This document shows, one piece after another, positions 32,384 through 41,481 of a stretch of 58,538 bases of DNA. A model generated the notes under the pieces. That model made no database searches. It had not been told where the DNA came from and worked only from the letters and a program-made list of their open reading frames with translations. The first letter of the stretch is position 1. Each line of letters begins with the position of its first letter. The stretch is from Terriglobia bacterium (GTDB lineage Bacteria; Acidobacteriota; Terriglobia; UBA7540): NCBI GenBank assembly GCA_030040995.1, contig JASHOS010000084.1, forward strand, positions 1 to 58,538, given 5' to 3'. The position numbers and the translations under genes were made by a program.

Positions 32384-35300
32384 CTAACCCCGAGCCCCGA
32401 GCCCCGAACTCGTTCTGGCATCGTGCAAATTCTGCAGCCTGAATACGCGAATCTCTTTTTCGCGCTGCGCGCGGATGCCGCTCACCACCGCTGTGGCTGC
32501 GGAGAGCGTGGTGATGCACATTACGCGGTGCTGAACGGCGGCGCGGCGGATGGATTTTTCGTCGAAGCGCGAGGGCTCGCCGAGGGGCGTGTTAATAATC
32601 AAGTCCAGTTCGGTGCTCTTGATGAGGTCCACAACGTTCGGACGTCCTTCATTCACCTTATAAACCCTCTCGACCGGCAAGCCTGCCGCCTTCAGTGCCG
32701 CCGCCGTGCCGCGGGTCGCAACCAGTTTAAGACCCAGGCCGTGAAGCTCGCGCGCCACACGGACGGCCTGAGGCTTATCGTGGTCGTTGACGGAAAGAAA
32801 TACGCGTCCCTCGCCGGGAAGGCGATGGCCGGCGGCAAGCTGCGCTTTAGCGAATGCCAGGCCAAAGTCTTCGCCGACTCCCATCACCTCGCCCGTCGAT
32901 TTCATTTCCGGCCCCAAAATCGTGTCCACTCCGGCGAACTTCTGGAACGGGAAAACGGGCGACTTCACGAAGTAATATTTGACTGGAAGCTCGGCGGGCA
33001 GGTGAAAGCTTTCAAGCGAAGCGCCCGCCATCAGCCGCGCCGCAATCTTGGCGAGCGGAACTCCGGTAGCTTTGCTCACGTAGGGAACGGTGCGGGAGGC
33101 GCGCGGGTTGACTTCGAGCACGAACACATTCCCATTCTGAATAGCATATTGCACATTCATCAGGCCAATCACTCTCAGCTCACGAGCCAGCCGGACGGTG
33201 TGCTCTTTAAGTATACGTCGCGTAGCCTGGGGAATTTCGACTGAGGGCAACACGCAGGAGCTGTCGCCGGAATGGATTCCGGCTTCTTCGATGTGCTCCA
33301 TAATGCCCGCCACGACGACGGTCGAGCCGTCCGCGAGGGCATCGACGTCCACTTCGGTGGCGTTTTCAAGGAAACGGTCTACCAGAATGGGAAAGGCGCG
33401 CTGGAGCTCTTCGGCCCGCTCGACATAATCAACGAGCGTTTTCTCGTTATAGGCGATCACCATGGCCCTGCCACCGAGCACGTAGGAAGGGCGCACGAGC
33501 ACCGGATAGCCGATGCGACGGGCGATGACCGTGGCTTCCTCAACATTCATTGCGGCGCCGTTTTCCGGCTGCGGGATTCCGAGCTGCCGCAGCAGCTCGC
33601 CAAAACGCTTGCGGTCTTCGGCGAGTTCGATGGACTCGGGCGAGGTGCCGATGATGGGAACACCCGCCGCCTTGAGCTGGCGTGCCAGGTTCAGCGGCGT
33701 CTGGCCTCCGAACTGGACAATAGCTCCTTCCGGCTTTTCTTTATCCACGATGGCCATCACGTCTTCAAACGTCAGCGGCTCAAAGTAGAGGCGGTCAGCG
33801 GTGTCGTAATCCGTGGAGACAGTCTCCGGATTACAATTCACCATGATCGTCTCGTAACCCGCATCCTTGAGGGCAAAGGCGGCGTGGCAACAGCAGTAAT
33901 CAAACTCGATGCCCTGGCCGATCCGGTTCGGACCGCTACCGAGAATCATGATTTTCTTCCGGTCCGTAGGCTCCGCTTCATCTTCACGCTCGTAAGTTGA
34001 ATAGAGGTAAGGCGTGAAAGACTCGAATTCGGCCGCGCAGGTATCGACGCGCTTGAAAACCGGGCGAACGCCCGACCCCAGGCGGAGGCTGCGAACCCGC
34101 TCAGGTGTTCTTCCCCACAGGGCCGCCAGCTCGGCATCCGCGAATCCCAGCCGTTTCGCGGCAAGCAGCACGGCAGGTGAAGCGGACTCCGCGTCAAAGC
34201 GCTTCAATTCCGCCTCCATCGCCACAATCTGCTGGATTTGGTTCAGAAACCATGGGTCGATTTGCGTGGTCTCCGCCAATTGCTCCACGCAATGACCCGC
34301 GCGGAGGGCGTGAAAGATATCCCAGAGCCGGTCAGGATGCGGCTGCGCAAGGCGGCGAGAAAGCTCTTCGGCGTTCTCGGGCGGCGCGGGCGTTTTGCGC
34401 CCGGTTTCCAGCGAGCGGATGCCCTTCATCAGCGCTTCTTTGAAGGTGCGGCCAATCGCCATGGCCTCGCCTACGGATTTCATCTGAGTGCCCAGCGTGT
34501 GGTCCGCCTCCGCGAATTTTTCCTTCGCCCACTTGGGAATTTTCACCACGACGTAATCAAGGGTGGGCTCAAAACAGGAGGGCGTCTTCCGGGTAATATC
34601 ATTCGGAATTTCGTCCAGCCGGTAACCGGCGGCAAGGCGCGCGGCGATCTTGGCGATGGGAAATCCGGTGGCTTTGGAAGCGAGCGCGGAGCTACGGGAA
34701 ACGCGCGGGTTCATTTCAATCACCAGCATGCGCCCGGTCGACGGCTCAACAGCGAACTGAATGTTCGAACCTCCGGTTTCCACGCCCACGGCGCGAATGA
34801 CCTTGAACGCCGCATCGCGCATCCGCTGGTATTCCTTGTCGGTAAGCGTCTGGATCGGGGCGACCGTGATGGAATCACCGGTGTGTACGCCCATGGGATC
34901 AAAATTTTCAATCGAGCAGACAACGACGGCGTTGTCAGCGTAATCGCGCATAACTTCCAGTTCAAATTCCTTCCAACCCAGCACTGATTCCTCAACCAGA
35001 ACCTCGTGCACAGGGCTGATTTCAATACCGAACCGGACCGACTCCTCAAACTCCTCGCGGTTGTAAGCAATTGCCGAGCCGGTCCCGCCCAGCGTGAAGG
35101 AGGGGCGAATGATCGCGGGGAACCCTGTTTGGTCTACGGCAGCGAGCGCCGCCTCTACGTTGTTTACGAGCACGCTGTGCGGCACGTCAAGACCTGCCTG
35201 GCGCATCGCGTCCTTGAACCAAAGGCGATCTTCGGCCATTTTGATAGCGTTCAGCGAAGCCCCGATCAACCGCACTTGGTACTTATCGAGAATTCCCCGC

Positions 35301-35611
35301 TCCGCCAGCTCCACGGCCAGATTCAACGCCGTTTGCCCACCTACGGTCGGCAGAAGAGCGTCTGGCCGCTCCTGCTCGATGACCTTTTCCAGGTATTCCA
35401 CGGTCAGTGGCTCGATGTACGTCCGGCCGGCAAGCTCCGGATCGGTCATGATGGTAGCCGGGTTTGAATTGACCAAGACCACCTCGTAGCCGTCGGCGCG
35501 CAGAGCCTTGCACGCCTGGCTGCCCGAGTAGTCAAATTCGCACGCCTGGCCAATAACAATGGGCCCTGAGCCAATTATCAGAATGGTATGGATGTCTTTC
35601 CGTTTAGGCAT
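32384..35611 (-). CDS. carB: Carbamoyl phosphate synthase large subunit
   Basis: A 1075-residue protein of normal length. The two homologous halves each have an ATP-grasp domain ([18 protein letters not shown] near the N-terminus, [18 protein letters not shown] in the second half). An MGS-like allosteric domain at the C-terminus ([22 protein letters not shown]) usually binds UMP or ornithine. It makes carbamoyl phosphate for pyrimidine and arginine synthesis with the small subunit CarA, which is not in this window. The last residues (SSGLGARG) come from a repetitive GAGCCCC-rich stretch. It is divergent from the TPR gene. Confidence 0.97.
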   Translation of the reverse strand: MPKRKDIHTILIIGSGPIVIGQACEFDYSGSQACKALRADGYEVVLVNSNPATIMTDPELAGRTYIEPLTVEYLEKVIEQERPDALLPTVGGQTALNLAVELAERGILDKYQVRLIGASLNAIKMAEDRLWFKDAMRQAGLDVPHSVLVNNVEAALAAVDQTGFPAIIRPSFTLGGTGSAIAYNREEFEESVRFGIEISPVHEVLVEESVLGWKEFELEVMRDYADNAVVVCSIENFDPMGVHTGDSITVAPIQTLTDKEYQRMRDAAFKVIRAVGVETGGSNIQFAVEPSTGRMLVIEMNPRVSRSSALASKATGFPIAKIAARLAAGYRLDEIPNDITRKTPSCFEPTLDYVVVKIPKWAKEKFAEADHTLGTQMKSVGEAMAIGRTFKEALMKGIRSLETGRKTPAPPENAEELSRRLAQPHPDRLWDIFHALRAGHCVEQLAETTQIDPWFLNQIQQIVAMEAELKRFDAESASPAVLLAAKRLGFADAELAALWGRTPERVRSLRLGSGVRPVFKRVDTCAAEFESFTPYLYSTYEREDEAEPTDRKKIMILGSGPNRIGQGIEFDYCCCHAAFALKDAGYETIMVNCNPETVSTDYDTADRLYFEPLTFEDVMAIVDKEKPEGAIVQFGGQTPLNLARQLKAAGVPIIGTSPESIELAEDRKRFGELLRQLGIPQPENGAAMNVEEATVIARRIGYPVLVRPSYVLGGRAMVIAYNEKTLVDYVERAEELQRAFPILVDRFLENATEVDVDALADGSTVVVAGIMEHIEEAGIHSGDSSCVLPSVEIPQATRRILKEHTVRLARELRVIGLMNVQYAIQNGNVFVLEVNPRASRTVPYVSKATGVPLAKIAARLMAGASLESFHLPAELPVKYYFVKSPVFPFQKFAGVDTILGPEMKSTGEVMGVGEDFGLAFAKAQLAAGHRLPGEGRVFLSVNDHDKPQAVRVARELHGLGLKLVATRGTAAALKAAGLPVERVYKVNEGRPNVVDLIKSTELDLIINTPLGEPSRFDEKSIRRAAVQHRVMCITTLSAATAVVSGIRAQREKEIRVFRLQNLHDARTSSGLGARG

Positions 35612-35692
35612 GTTGAGAGGAGGAGCGCATAAGCCATTGTAACCCAGTGGTCATCCGTTGACATTACTATTAAGGGGCAGGAAAATTTGTGA

Positions 35693-36133
35693 ATGGACTA
35701 TCTGCGAAGCTTAATCAGAGTGATTGTCTGCGCTGCGGCCGCAAGCACACTCGCGCTGGGGGGGCAGAGCAACGGCGGCTTTGCCACGGTAGATCATCCT
35801 CACGAGTATCCGCCCTCGCCACAGGTGTCCGTGGAAATTGGCAACTTCTATCTGCATCGAAAGGCTTACAGGGGAGCGCTCAGCCGGTTCCGCGAGGCAG
35901 TTCGCGACGATCCTGACTATGCTCCGGGTTACCTTGGCCTGGGCGAGGTCTATGAAAAGCTCGGCCGGAAGCGGGAAGCGCTCGCCGCCTACGAAACCTT
36001 CCTGAACAAATTGCCCTCCGAGCGAGATGCCGAAAAAGCCCGGGGCGCGCATAGGGCAATCAAGCGATTAAAGAGCGAGCTGGGCGCGACAGCCGCTGCC
36101 AAACCAGCGCCTCACGCAAGTCCCTCCCACTGA
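35693..36133 (+). CDS. Small exported TPR protein
   Basis: A 146-residue protein with an N-terminal signal-like segment (LIRVIVCAAAASTLALGG). About two tetratricopeptide repeats follow (VEIGNFYLHRKAYRGALSRFREAVRDDPDY and APGYLGLGEVYEKLGRKREALAAYETFLNKLP), then a basic, Ala/Pro-rich tail. It probably acts in the periplasm as a protein-binding module, but no partner is evident. GGGGCAGG about 10 bases before ATG 35693 can serve as ribosome binding site. It converges with the M1 peptidase gene 23 bp later. Confidence 0.8.
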   Translation: MDYLRSLIRVIVCAAAASTLALGGQSNGGFATVDHPHEYPPSPQVSVEIGNFYLHRKAYRGALSRFREAVRDDPDYAPGYLGLGEVYEKLGRKREALAAYETFLNKLPSERDAEKARGAHRAIKRLKSELGATAAAKPAPHASPSH

Positions 36134-36156
36134 TTCTCTCGCCTTCCGGCTCAGGA

Positions 36157-37833
36157 TTATTGCTTGGCAACATTGACGTAGTAGAGGTCCGTGGCCACTT
36201 CGAATTGGTCTTTCGCGAGCAGCGTCTTCATGGTCTGCCATTCGGTGGTCGGCCGGATGATCTGCCAGTGGTCCTTCCTTCCCACACGCACCGGCATGGC
36301 AAAATCCTGCTCATCGGCCTTCCATCGAAACGCGACGCTGCCATCGTCTTCGTTGAACTTCAGCTCGAGGGTGGGAATGGCGGTGTGACGGAGATACTGA
36401 TTGAAGATCGGCGTGAGGTTCATCCCGGTCTTCTCGTTGAAATAAGCGACGACATCTTCGGTCATGATGGTGTGGTGTTTGAAGTGCTGATAGAAATCGT
36501 GCAGGAGTGCGAACCAGCGGGCATCGTCGTTCACCACACTGCGGAGCGTGTTGATGAAGAGCGCGCCTTTGAAATACATGTCTTCGGGCGGCGTGCTATT
36601 GACACCGCGTTTGGAAACGATGGGATGGCGATTGCGGACTTTCGATTTATAGCCGTTCAAGTATCTCAGAGCGTCAGCGTATCCCCACCGGTATTCAACG
36701 TATAGAGACTCCAGGTAGGTGGCCCAGGCTTCGTGGATCCACATGTCGGAAACGTCACCGGCATTGATGCTGTTGCCGAACCATTCATGGGCGCTCTCGT
36801 GGATAATGATGAAATCGAACCTGGGGCTGATGCCCACGCCCGTCCAATCGCGACCGAGGTAGCCGTTGGTAAAGTAATTCCCATAGGTCACGGCGCTCTG
36901 GTGTTCCATGCCGGAATAGGGTACCTCGATCAACTTGTAGCCATCCTTCTTGAACGGGTACTCGCCAAAGTAGTGCTGGAAAGCTTCGAGCATTCCCTTA
37001 GCCTGGACGAACTGCTTCTTGGCCTTGCCGAGATCCTCGGGCAATACGTAGAAGTCGAGCGGGAGGCTGCCGAGATGATCGGAGAAATGCACGTAGTTAC
37101 CGACGTTGAGCGAGACATCGTAGTTGTTGATGGGATAGTGGACGAACCAATCCCAGCGCGTGTATCCGTCGCCAAGATCCGTCTTACCCATGAATTTGCC
37201 GTTCGAAACGTCGATGAGGCCGTTGAGAACTGACACGCTGATTTCCATGCTCTGCACGCGGTCGCGCCACTGGTCCTTATTGGGCCACCAAACGCTCGCG
37301 CCCACTTCTTCGCAAGCCGTGTAAATCCATGGATGGCCAGACGGGTCTTTGCCGAAGGTGAAGCCGCCAAATCTGCCGGTGTGAAGCGGGGTCCCCGAAT
37401 AATAGAAATCAATCGAGTACGTGCGGCCTGTACGGAGCACCTGCGGGAAATTAACAAAAACAGCGCCAGACTGGCGTTCGTATTGGAGTGGCGTCGTACC
37501 AAGAAGAATCTTGTCGATATGAAGATTGGGGTAGAGATCAAGCTGGATGCGGGTACCATCTCGAAGCATTCGGAAACGAATCATGTTCTTGCCGCTGATG
37601 AATTTCTTTTCAGGATCGACGCGGATCGCAAGATGGTAGAAGAGAAGGTGATTATTGGCGCGATAGGGGCCGTAGCTGCCACGCAAGATATCCGCCCGAG
37701 TCGGAACAGAGGTGGCGGATGGCGAGAGGCGCCGGACGGTGGTTTGTTGCTGCGCGGCAAACGATGCAGCGCCGCACGCGAGTAAGCATAACAGGATCCC
37801 GAAGGCTTGCTTTCGCAAAGCCCACTTGAACAT
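36157..37833 (-). CDS. Secreted M1-family metallopeptidase
   Basis: A 558-residue zinc peptidase. A signal peptide (FGILLCLLACGAASFA) is followed by the M1 N-terminal beta domain. The substrate-loop motif is SGMEHQ (307-312, GAMEN-like), and HESAHEWFGN (345-354) plus E368 in WIHEAWATYLE give HExxH-x18-E. The HEWFGN form, in place of HQWWGN, is found in the leukotriene-A4-hydrolase/aminopeptidase-like bacterial branch. Likely a periplasmic or outer-membrane aminopeptidase. It lacks the long C-terminal HEAT domain of PepN. It converges with the TPR gene; upstream lies a 353-bp spacer. Confidence 0.92.
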   Translation of the reverse strand: MFKWALRKQAFGILLCLLACGAASFAAQQQTTVRRLSPSATSVPTRADILRGSYGPYRANNHLLFYHLAIRVDPEKKFISGKNMIRFRMLRDGTRIQLDLYPNLHIDKILLGTTPLQYERQSGAVFVNFPQVLRTGRTYSIDFYYSGTPLHTGRFGGFTFGKDPSGHPWIYTACEEVGASVWWPNKDQWRDRVQSMEISVSVLNGLIDVSNGKFMGKTDLGDGYTRWDWFVHYPINNYDVSLNVGNYVHFSDHLGSLPLDFYVLPEDLGKAKKQFVQAKGMLEAFQHYFGEYPFKKDGYKLIEVPYSGMEHQSAVTYGNYFTNGYLGRDWTGVGISPRFDFIIIHESAHEWFGNSINAGDVSDMWIHEAWATYLESLYVEYRWGYADALRYLNGYKSKVRNRHPIVSKRGVNSTPPEDMYFKGALFINTLRSVVNDDARWFALLHDFYQHFKHHTIMTEDVVAYFNEKTGMNLTPIFNQYLRHTAIPTLELKFNEDDGSVAFRWKADEQDFAMPVRVGRKDHWQIIRPTTEWQTMKTLLAKDQFEVATDLYYVNVAKQ

Positions 37834-38186
37834 GAGAGTACCCCCACACGATCGTGGATGTGCCGCCCCGGAGCAGTGCGAGCAAGTCTATCATGGCCTG
37901 CCAGCAGCGGTGAGGCAATTTTATCTCTGGTCTCCCGTTGCCATGCTTGCCTCGAGTAGTCGCCGCGTCAAATAGTCTCCTGAGCTTTACTGAACGGCGA
38001 ACCTGGCGGATCATCACTCGATTTTCGCTAAGGTTATTGACCCGCTTTTTGCACTCTCCCCCAAAAACCGTCTCAACGGTCTCACCTGTTCCCACTTTCT
38101 CAGTCCGCTAGGCTAGAGTGTAGCCTAGGTCCAGCAGGGCGCCGCAGCGCTCAGGCTGCTCCGAGTCTGCACATTAGGGAGAGAGT
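37834..38186. other. Divergent spacer of 353 bp
   Basis: Between the divergent M1 peptidase and nucleoside-phosphorylase-like genes. It must hold promoters for both, but none is close enough to consensus for me to mark. No repeat family member is seen. Confidence 0.4.
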
Positions 38187-39428
38187 ATGGCAATTTTACG
38201 GAATACCACGATCCAACAAACTAAGCGAAAGCCTCTTGTGCGCCGGCGCTTTTCGAGCGCTCGCCTGCCAGCACGCAGGGCTGAAACGCACTTCAACACC
38301 TATGCTCCCGCCGATCTCGATCGGCGCTCGGATTTGGCGACTCACCTCAAGTATGGGCCGGGTGCGACCGCGCTTCTCGCGGCCACGGCCCGAGCGATGG
38401 TCAAAGATATTCCCTTCCCGAGAGGGCTCGCGCCGGCTCCCGCTCCAATCCATCCGGCTCCCGATCCAAATGATTCTTTGCCGCACGTTGACGTCATCGC
38501 GATGATGGACACGGCTGCTGAGGCCAGGGCCATGGCCGGGGTGTTGACCCCCGGAATCCGGGACACGGACTGGTATCATTACGCAAAAAACTTCCAGAAG
38601 CAGTTTCTTCCCTTAATCGGGCCGCACGGTCCGTCGCGGATGAGCAGACGGCTGGGAAGTTATTTTGTAACCGAGATCAACAAGCTCAAGGTGCTGGTCT
38701 ACAAGACGGAGCTGCACATGCACGAGGATGCGCTGCAGCTAAAGGACGGGAGTTACAGTTTGCCGATTAAGGACATGCTTGCTCAGATGATTGCTGACGC
38801 GAAGCCGCGCGTGTTCCTTACGACCGGCACGAGCGGTGGCGTCTATTGCAGTATGCACCTCGGGGACGTGGTCGTCAGCCGCGCGGCCCGTTTCAATTGC
38901 ATGAAGGACTTTGAGACAGCGCCGTTCAATCACAAGATCTTCCAATCGAATTGGACGATTCCAGTGAGTTACATGGCGGACGCCCAGAAGCTGATGAGAA
39001 ACTACGCCACTTATCTGACGGGGAGGTACGAACCGAAGGGTACACCTCCTAATCCGAAGTGCGGGTGCTCGCCGGAAGCATATCCGGCGCAGATCCATTT
39101 CGACGGCAAGGAGGGGGTTCCGGCCTTCCACCCGATTCTCACCACCGATATCTTTGAATTCGGAACCACAATGAACAACCTCGACCGGCTCGGCATGGCG
39201 GTCGAGATGGACGATGCCTGCCTCGGGCTGGCCTGTAGCGAAATGAATGCACCCCCGCATTGGGCGTGTGTCCGGAACCTATCCGATCCGACGATCAATG
39301 GCCAGTTGGATCAAAAATTACAGGAAAGCTGCGCTGAATACTATTACACCAAATTCGGCTACTGGACCACAGTGATGAGCGCGCTCGCCACATGGGCGAT
39401 AGTCGCCGGCTTGGGGGAAACAAGCTGA
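38187..39428 (+). CDS. Nucleoside-phosphorylase-like protein with long N-terminal extension
   Basis: A 413-residue protein whose middle and C-terminal parts look like the PNP_UDP_1 (phosphorylase/MTAN) fold. VDVIAMMDTAAEARAM is a first strand, FLTTGTSGGVYCSMHLGDVVVSRAARF matches the GTAGG...GDVVV block, and MAVEMDDACLGLACSE matches the VEMEAA-x-AAAC block that binds ribose. The VEMD form keeps an acidic residue. The first 95 residues are basic and Pro/Ala-rich and have no family match. Length exceeds the usual 240-290. Phosphate- or base-binding residues cannot be confirmed, so activity (phosphorylase, nucleosidase or binding) is open. GGGAGAGAGT precedes ATG 38187. Confidence 0.7.
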   Translation: MAILRNTTIQQTKRKPLVRRRFSSARLPARRAETHFNTYAPADLDRRSDLATHLKYGPGATALLAATARAMVKDIPFPRGLAPAPAPIHPAPDPNDSLPHVDVIAMMDTAAEARAMAGVLTPGIRDTDWYHYAKNFQKQFLPLIGPHGPSRMSRRLGSYFVTEINKLKVLVYKTELHMHEDALQLKDGSYSLPIKDMLAQMIADAKPRVFLTTGTSGGVYCSMHLGDVVVSRAARFNCMKDFETAPFNHKIFQSNWTIPVSYMADAQKLMRNYATYLTGRYEPKGTPPNPKCGCSPEAYPAQIHFDGKEGVPAFHPILTTDIFEFGTTMNNLDRLGMAVEMDDACLGLACSEMNAPPHWACVRNLSDPTINGQLDQKLQESCAEYYYTKFGYWTTVMSALATWAIVAGLGETS

Positions 39429-39433
39429 CGTTG

Positions 39434-40681
39434 CTAATACGCCCAGTAGGGGCCGTCGCCGGCAGGCGTACTTTCATTCTGAATCGCTACGAAGACCGTA
39501 CGGCCAAAAAAGAACGGCAGACCCCAATCGAACGAGCCAGGATTATCTCCGCCCAAGTCATCAAACGCGGAGTTGACAGTACTGAACAGGCTATCGGTGT
39601 TGGCGATACTGAACGAAACCGATCCCGAAGCTCCATTCACGCCTGTATTGGTGGCCGTATAACTTTCCGTAGACGCCGGACAGTAAAAACCCGGTTCGTC
39701 CGTACACTCGGGAATGCCGACGGTCAAGGGATCGAGGAAGTAAAGCCCGTTGGAGCCGGTATCGATAAAGCTGTCGGAATAGGGTGCGCCATCGAAAGTG
39801 GTGGTGAAGTATCCTTCGTCATTAGCCGTATAAACCGTGGCGCTGCCTAAAGCGTTGTCAGATTGAGTGCCAATACCAAACGCCAGGGTTCCCGAAACAC
39901 TTACCGCTCCTGTAGGCGCCACAGTTGGGAGAGTGATCATCACCCCGTTGTTGTCCGTAGCGAACTTCCAAACGGGGTTCTGGACTTGGTCCGCGACGGG
40001 AACGGACGCCAGGGTGCATCCGGTGCTGGGGCAGCTATAGTAAACGTCCGGAACTTCGGAGACCGGAGCGGCGCAAGCCGAGCCGCAATCCTGTTGGAAC
40101 AAACCAACACCGATCGTAGCGTACCCGCCCATCGTCGGCACTGTATCGTCCGCCTGCCCACCGGTATTGCAAGAGGCCGGCACGGCCGGGAAATTGGCAG
40201 CTCCCACGACCTGAATAGGCACGGAGGACGCTTTTTCTCCGGCAATCTCAATATCCGCCGTCACCACCGATCCCCAGGCGTAGGAGTTATCCGCGTAGGC
40301 GATGCAGTTTCCTAACGGGTTTCCGCTCGAATCTGTCTCCGACGGAAGCGACAAAGACAACTCTGAAGAGAGGATGCGGAACCCCTCCGCCCCCGTATCC
40401 ACCATCACATAAGGAATGCTCTGACAGGTGGACGTTCCAGGTACGCAGATCGTTACCGTCGCGTAAAGCTCATCCACGGCCTCAATGCCGTCCGGACCGG
40501 CGTTAACCGCAACAGAGACGGTATTAGCCGTGGTGGAGGTTGGGGTCGTCGATGTCGTCGTGGAAGTAGTGGTGGTGCTGCTGCCCCCGCAACCGGCTAG
40601 AAGCGCCGCTACGCCCAAAATGATCGCGAGGCGTATGGAGCGATAAACTTTTTGGGAAGAAGAGGTATGCTTCGAAATCAT
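39434..40681 (-). CDS. DUF3443-type lipoprotein with two DTG motifs (pepsin-like layout)
   Basis: A 415-residue exported lipoprotein. The signal peptide ends in LLAGC (Cys31) and a Ser/Thr-rich linker (34-52) follows. The body has two DTG motifs, YVMVDTGAEGFRIL (D95) and DSFIDTGSNGLYFL (D307), about 210 residues apart. Between them is a YADNSYAWGS-like flap region and near the end LPFFFGRTVFVAIQ. This order (DTG, flap, DTG, ILGD-like end) is that of bilobed pepsin-type aspartic proteases. DUF3443 is the family I recognise; protease activity is an inference. Its ATG overlaps the DUF2844 stop in ATGA, so the two genes are translationally coupled. Confidence 0.82.
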   Translation of the reverse strand: MISKHTSSSQKVYRSIRLAIILGVAALLAGCGGSSTTTTSTTTSTTPTSTTANTVSVAVNAGPDGIEAVDELYATVTICVPGTSTCQSIPYVMVDTGAEGFRILSSELSLSLPSETDSSGNPLGNCIAYADNSYAWGSVVTADIEIAGEKASSVPIQVVGAANFPAVPASCNTGGQADDTVPTMGGYATIGVGLFQQDCGSACAAPVSEVPDVYYSCPSTGCTLASVPVADQVQNPVWKFATDNNGVMITLPTVAPTGAVSVSGTLAFGIGTQSDNALGSATVYTANDEGYFTTTFDGAPYSDSFIDTGSNGLYFLDPLTVGIPECTDEPGFYCPASTESYTATNTGVNGASGSVSFSIANTDSLFSTVNSAFDDLGGDNPGSFDWGLPFFFGRTVFVAIQNESTPAGDGPYWAY

Positions 40682-41112
40682 TGCACAACCGATGGGGAGA
40701 GATTTGCGGGCACAAGCGACGGAACGTAGGCGATGCCATGAAAGCCTCGCGGGTGTCCGCCGGATTCAATGACAACTTGGCTCGTTCGCACAATCACGCT
40801 CCGCCGGCGGCGCGACGTCGTAGGCTGGCTGAGCTGACTGAAATATGAGCCCAACAACTGTGACAGGTTCGGCATCACCGGACCCTTCCAGGAAACGCCA
40901 AACACCATGCCGGTTGGAGAAACGTATTCGTTGACCGTTTCGCCGTAGGGAGCGGTGATGGTTTGAACGGAGTAGCCCTTCCCGGCCGCCGATCGCATCG
41001 TCCCACGCATCTGCACCCTGTCCGATTGCACCGAACTGACCGGCTGTCCCAGAACCGCCCAAAGCGGCGCCGCGAAGAACAATAACAGCAGGCAAGCAAA
41101 GGCGTTTCTCAT
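40678..41112 (-). CDS. DUF2844-family exported protein
   Basis: A 144-residue exported protein with an N-terminal signal peptide (FACLLLLFFAAPLWAVLG). The DUF2844 core runs TITAPYGETVNEYVSPTGMVFGVSWKGPVMPNLSQLLGSYF. Residues after about 100 are polar (SRRRRS) and may lie in the periplasm. Its stop overlaps the DUF3443 start by four bases. In other bacteria DUF2844 and DUF3443 genes also occur side by side, which suggests a joint function, still undefined. Confidence 0.82.
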   Translation of the reverse strand: MRNAFACLLLLFFAAPLWAVLGQPVSSVQSDRVQMRGTMRSAAGKGYSVQTITAPYGETVNEYVSPTGMVFGVSWKGPVMPNLSQLLGSYFSQLSQPTTSRRRRSVIVRTSQVVIESGGHPRGFHGIAYVPSLVPANLSPSVVQ

Positions 41113-41168
41113 ACACGCTTGGATGCGATTCCCTTAAGATAAGGATGCTCGGGGCCCACGGACACTCC

Positions 41169-41303
41169 CTCACCCGCCTGCGGGCAGGAGCCGCTCCGTC
41201 GCTGAAGCTCTGGAGCGTAGGCGACCTTCGGTGGGCGCAGGCCCGGCCCGCGCTGGCTGGAGAAAGCACCGGCCGCGGTCCACTCTCTCCCTCGGGAGAG
41301 GGA
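41169..41303. repeat. Long CTCACCCGCC repeat (family A), copy 1
   Basis: Starts CTCACCCGCCTGCGGGCAGG, continues with CCGTCGCTGAAGCTCTGGAG, then ACCTTCGGTGGGCGCAGGCC, and ends in a CTCTCCCTCGGGAGAGG hairpin. Nearly identical cores start at 47965, 49830 and 58482 (all in the same orientation). The flanking AAACTGCGATCCTTAACTTT is echoed after the hairpin at 54590, so the repeat unit may be longer than the core. Confidence 0.8.
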
Positions 41304-41481
41304 AAACTGCGATCCTTAACTTTCTCGCCTTGAAGCCAAGGCACGCCCTACAGGTCCGCCCTCGGTGTCGAGCAAAGGATGTCGGATACACTCAGTTGCG
41401 GGGAGGGGGGGAACGCGGAGCGGAGAGTAAGGGATCCTTGCTGATTATCAGTCTGGGGCGGAGTTTCGCTACGTATTGGAG

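Noticed and set aside
32355-32411. Short GAGTCCC/GAGCCCC tandem-like stretch
   Set aside because: Low-complexity, irregular units without spacing; not a CRISPR array or a regular tandem repeat.
35658-35686. TTGACA with GAAAAT before the TPR gene
   Set aside because: The implied start of transcription lies at the start codon, so it is unlikely to be the gene's promoter.
41145-41333. Conserved peptide-like reading frames (GAAPSLKLWS...) in several places
   Set aside because: They arise from the family A nucleotide repeat and have no start signals or constant frame context.
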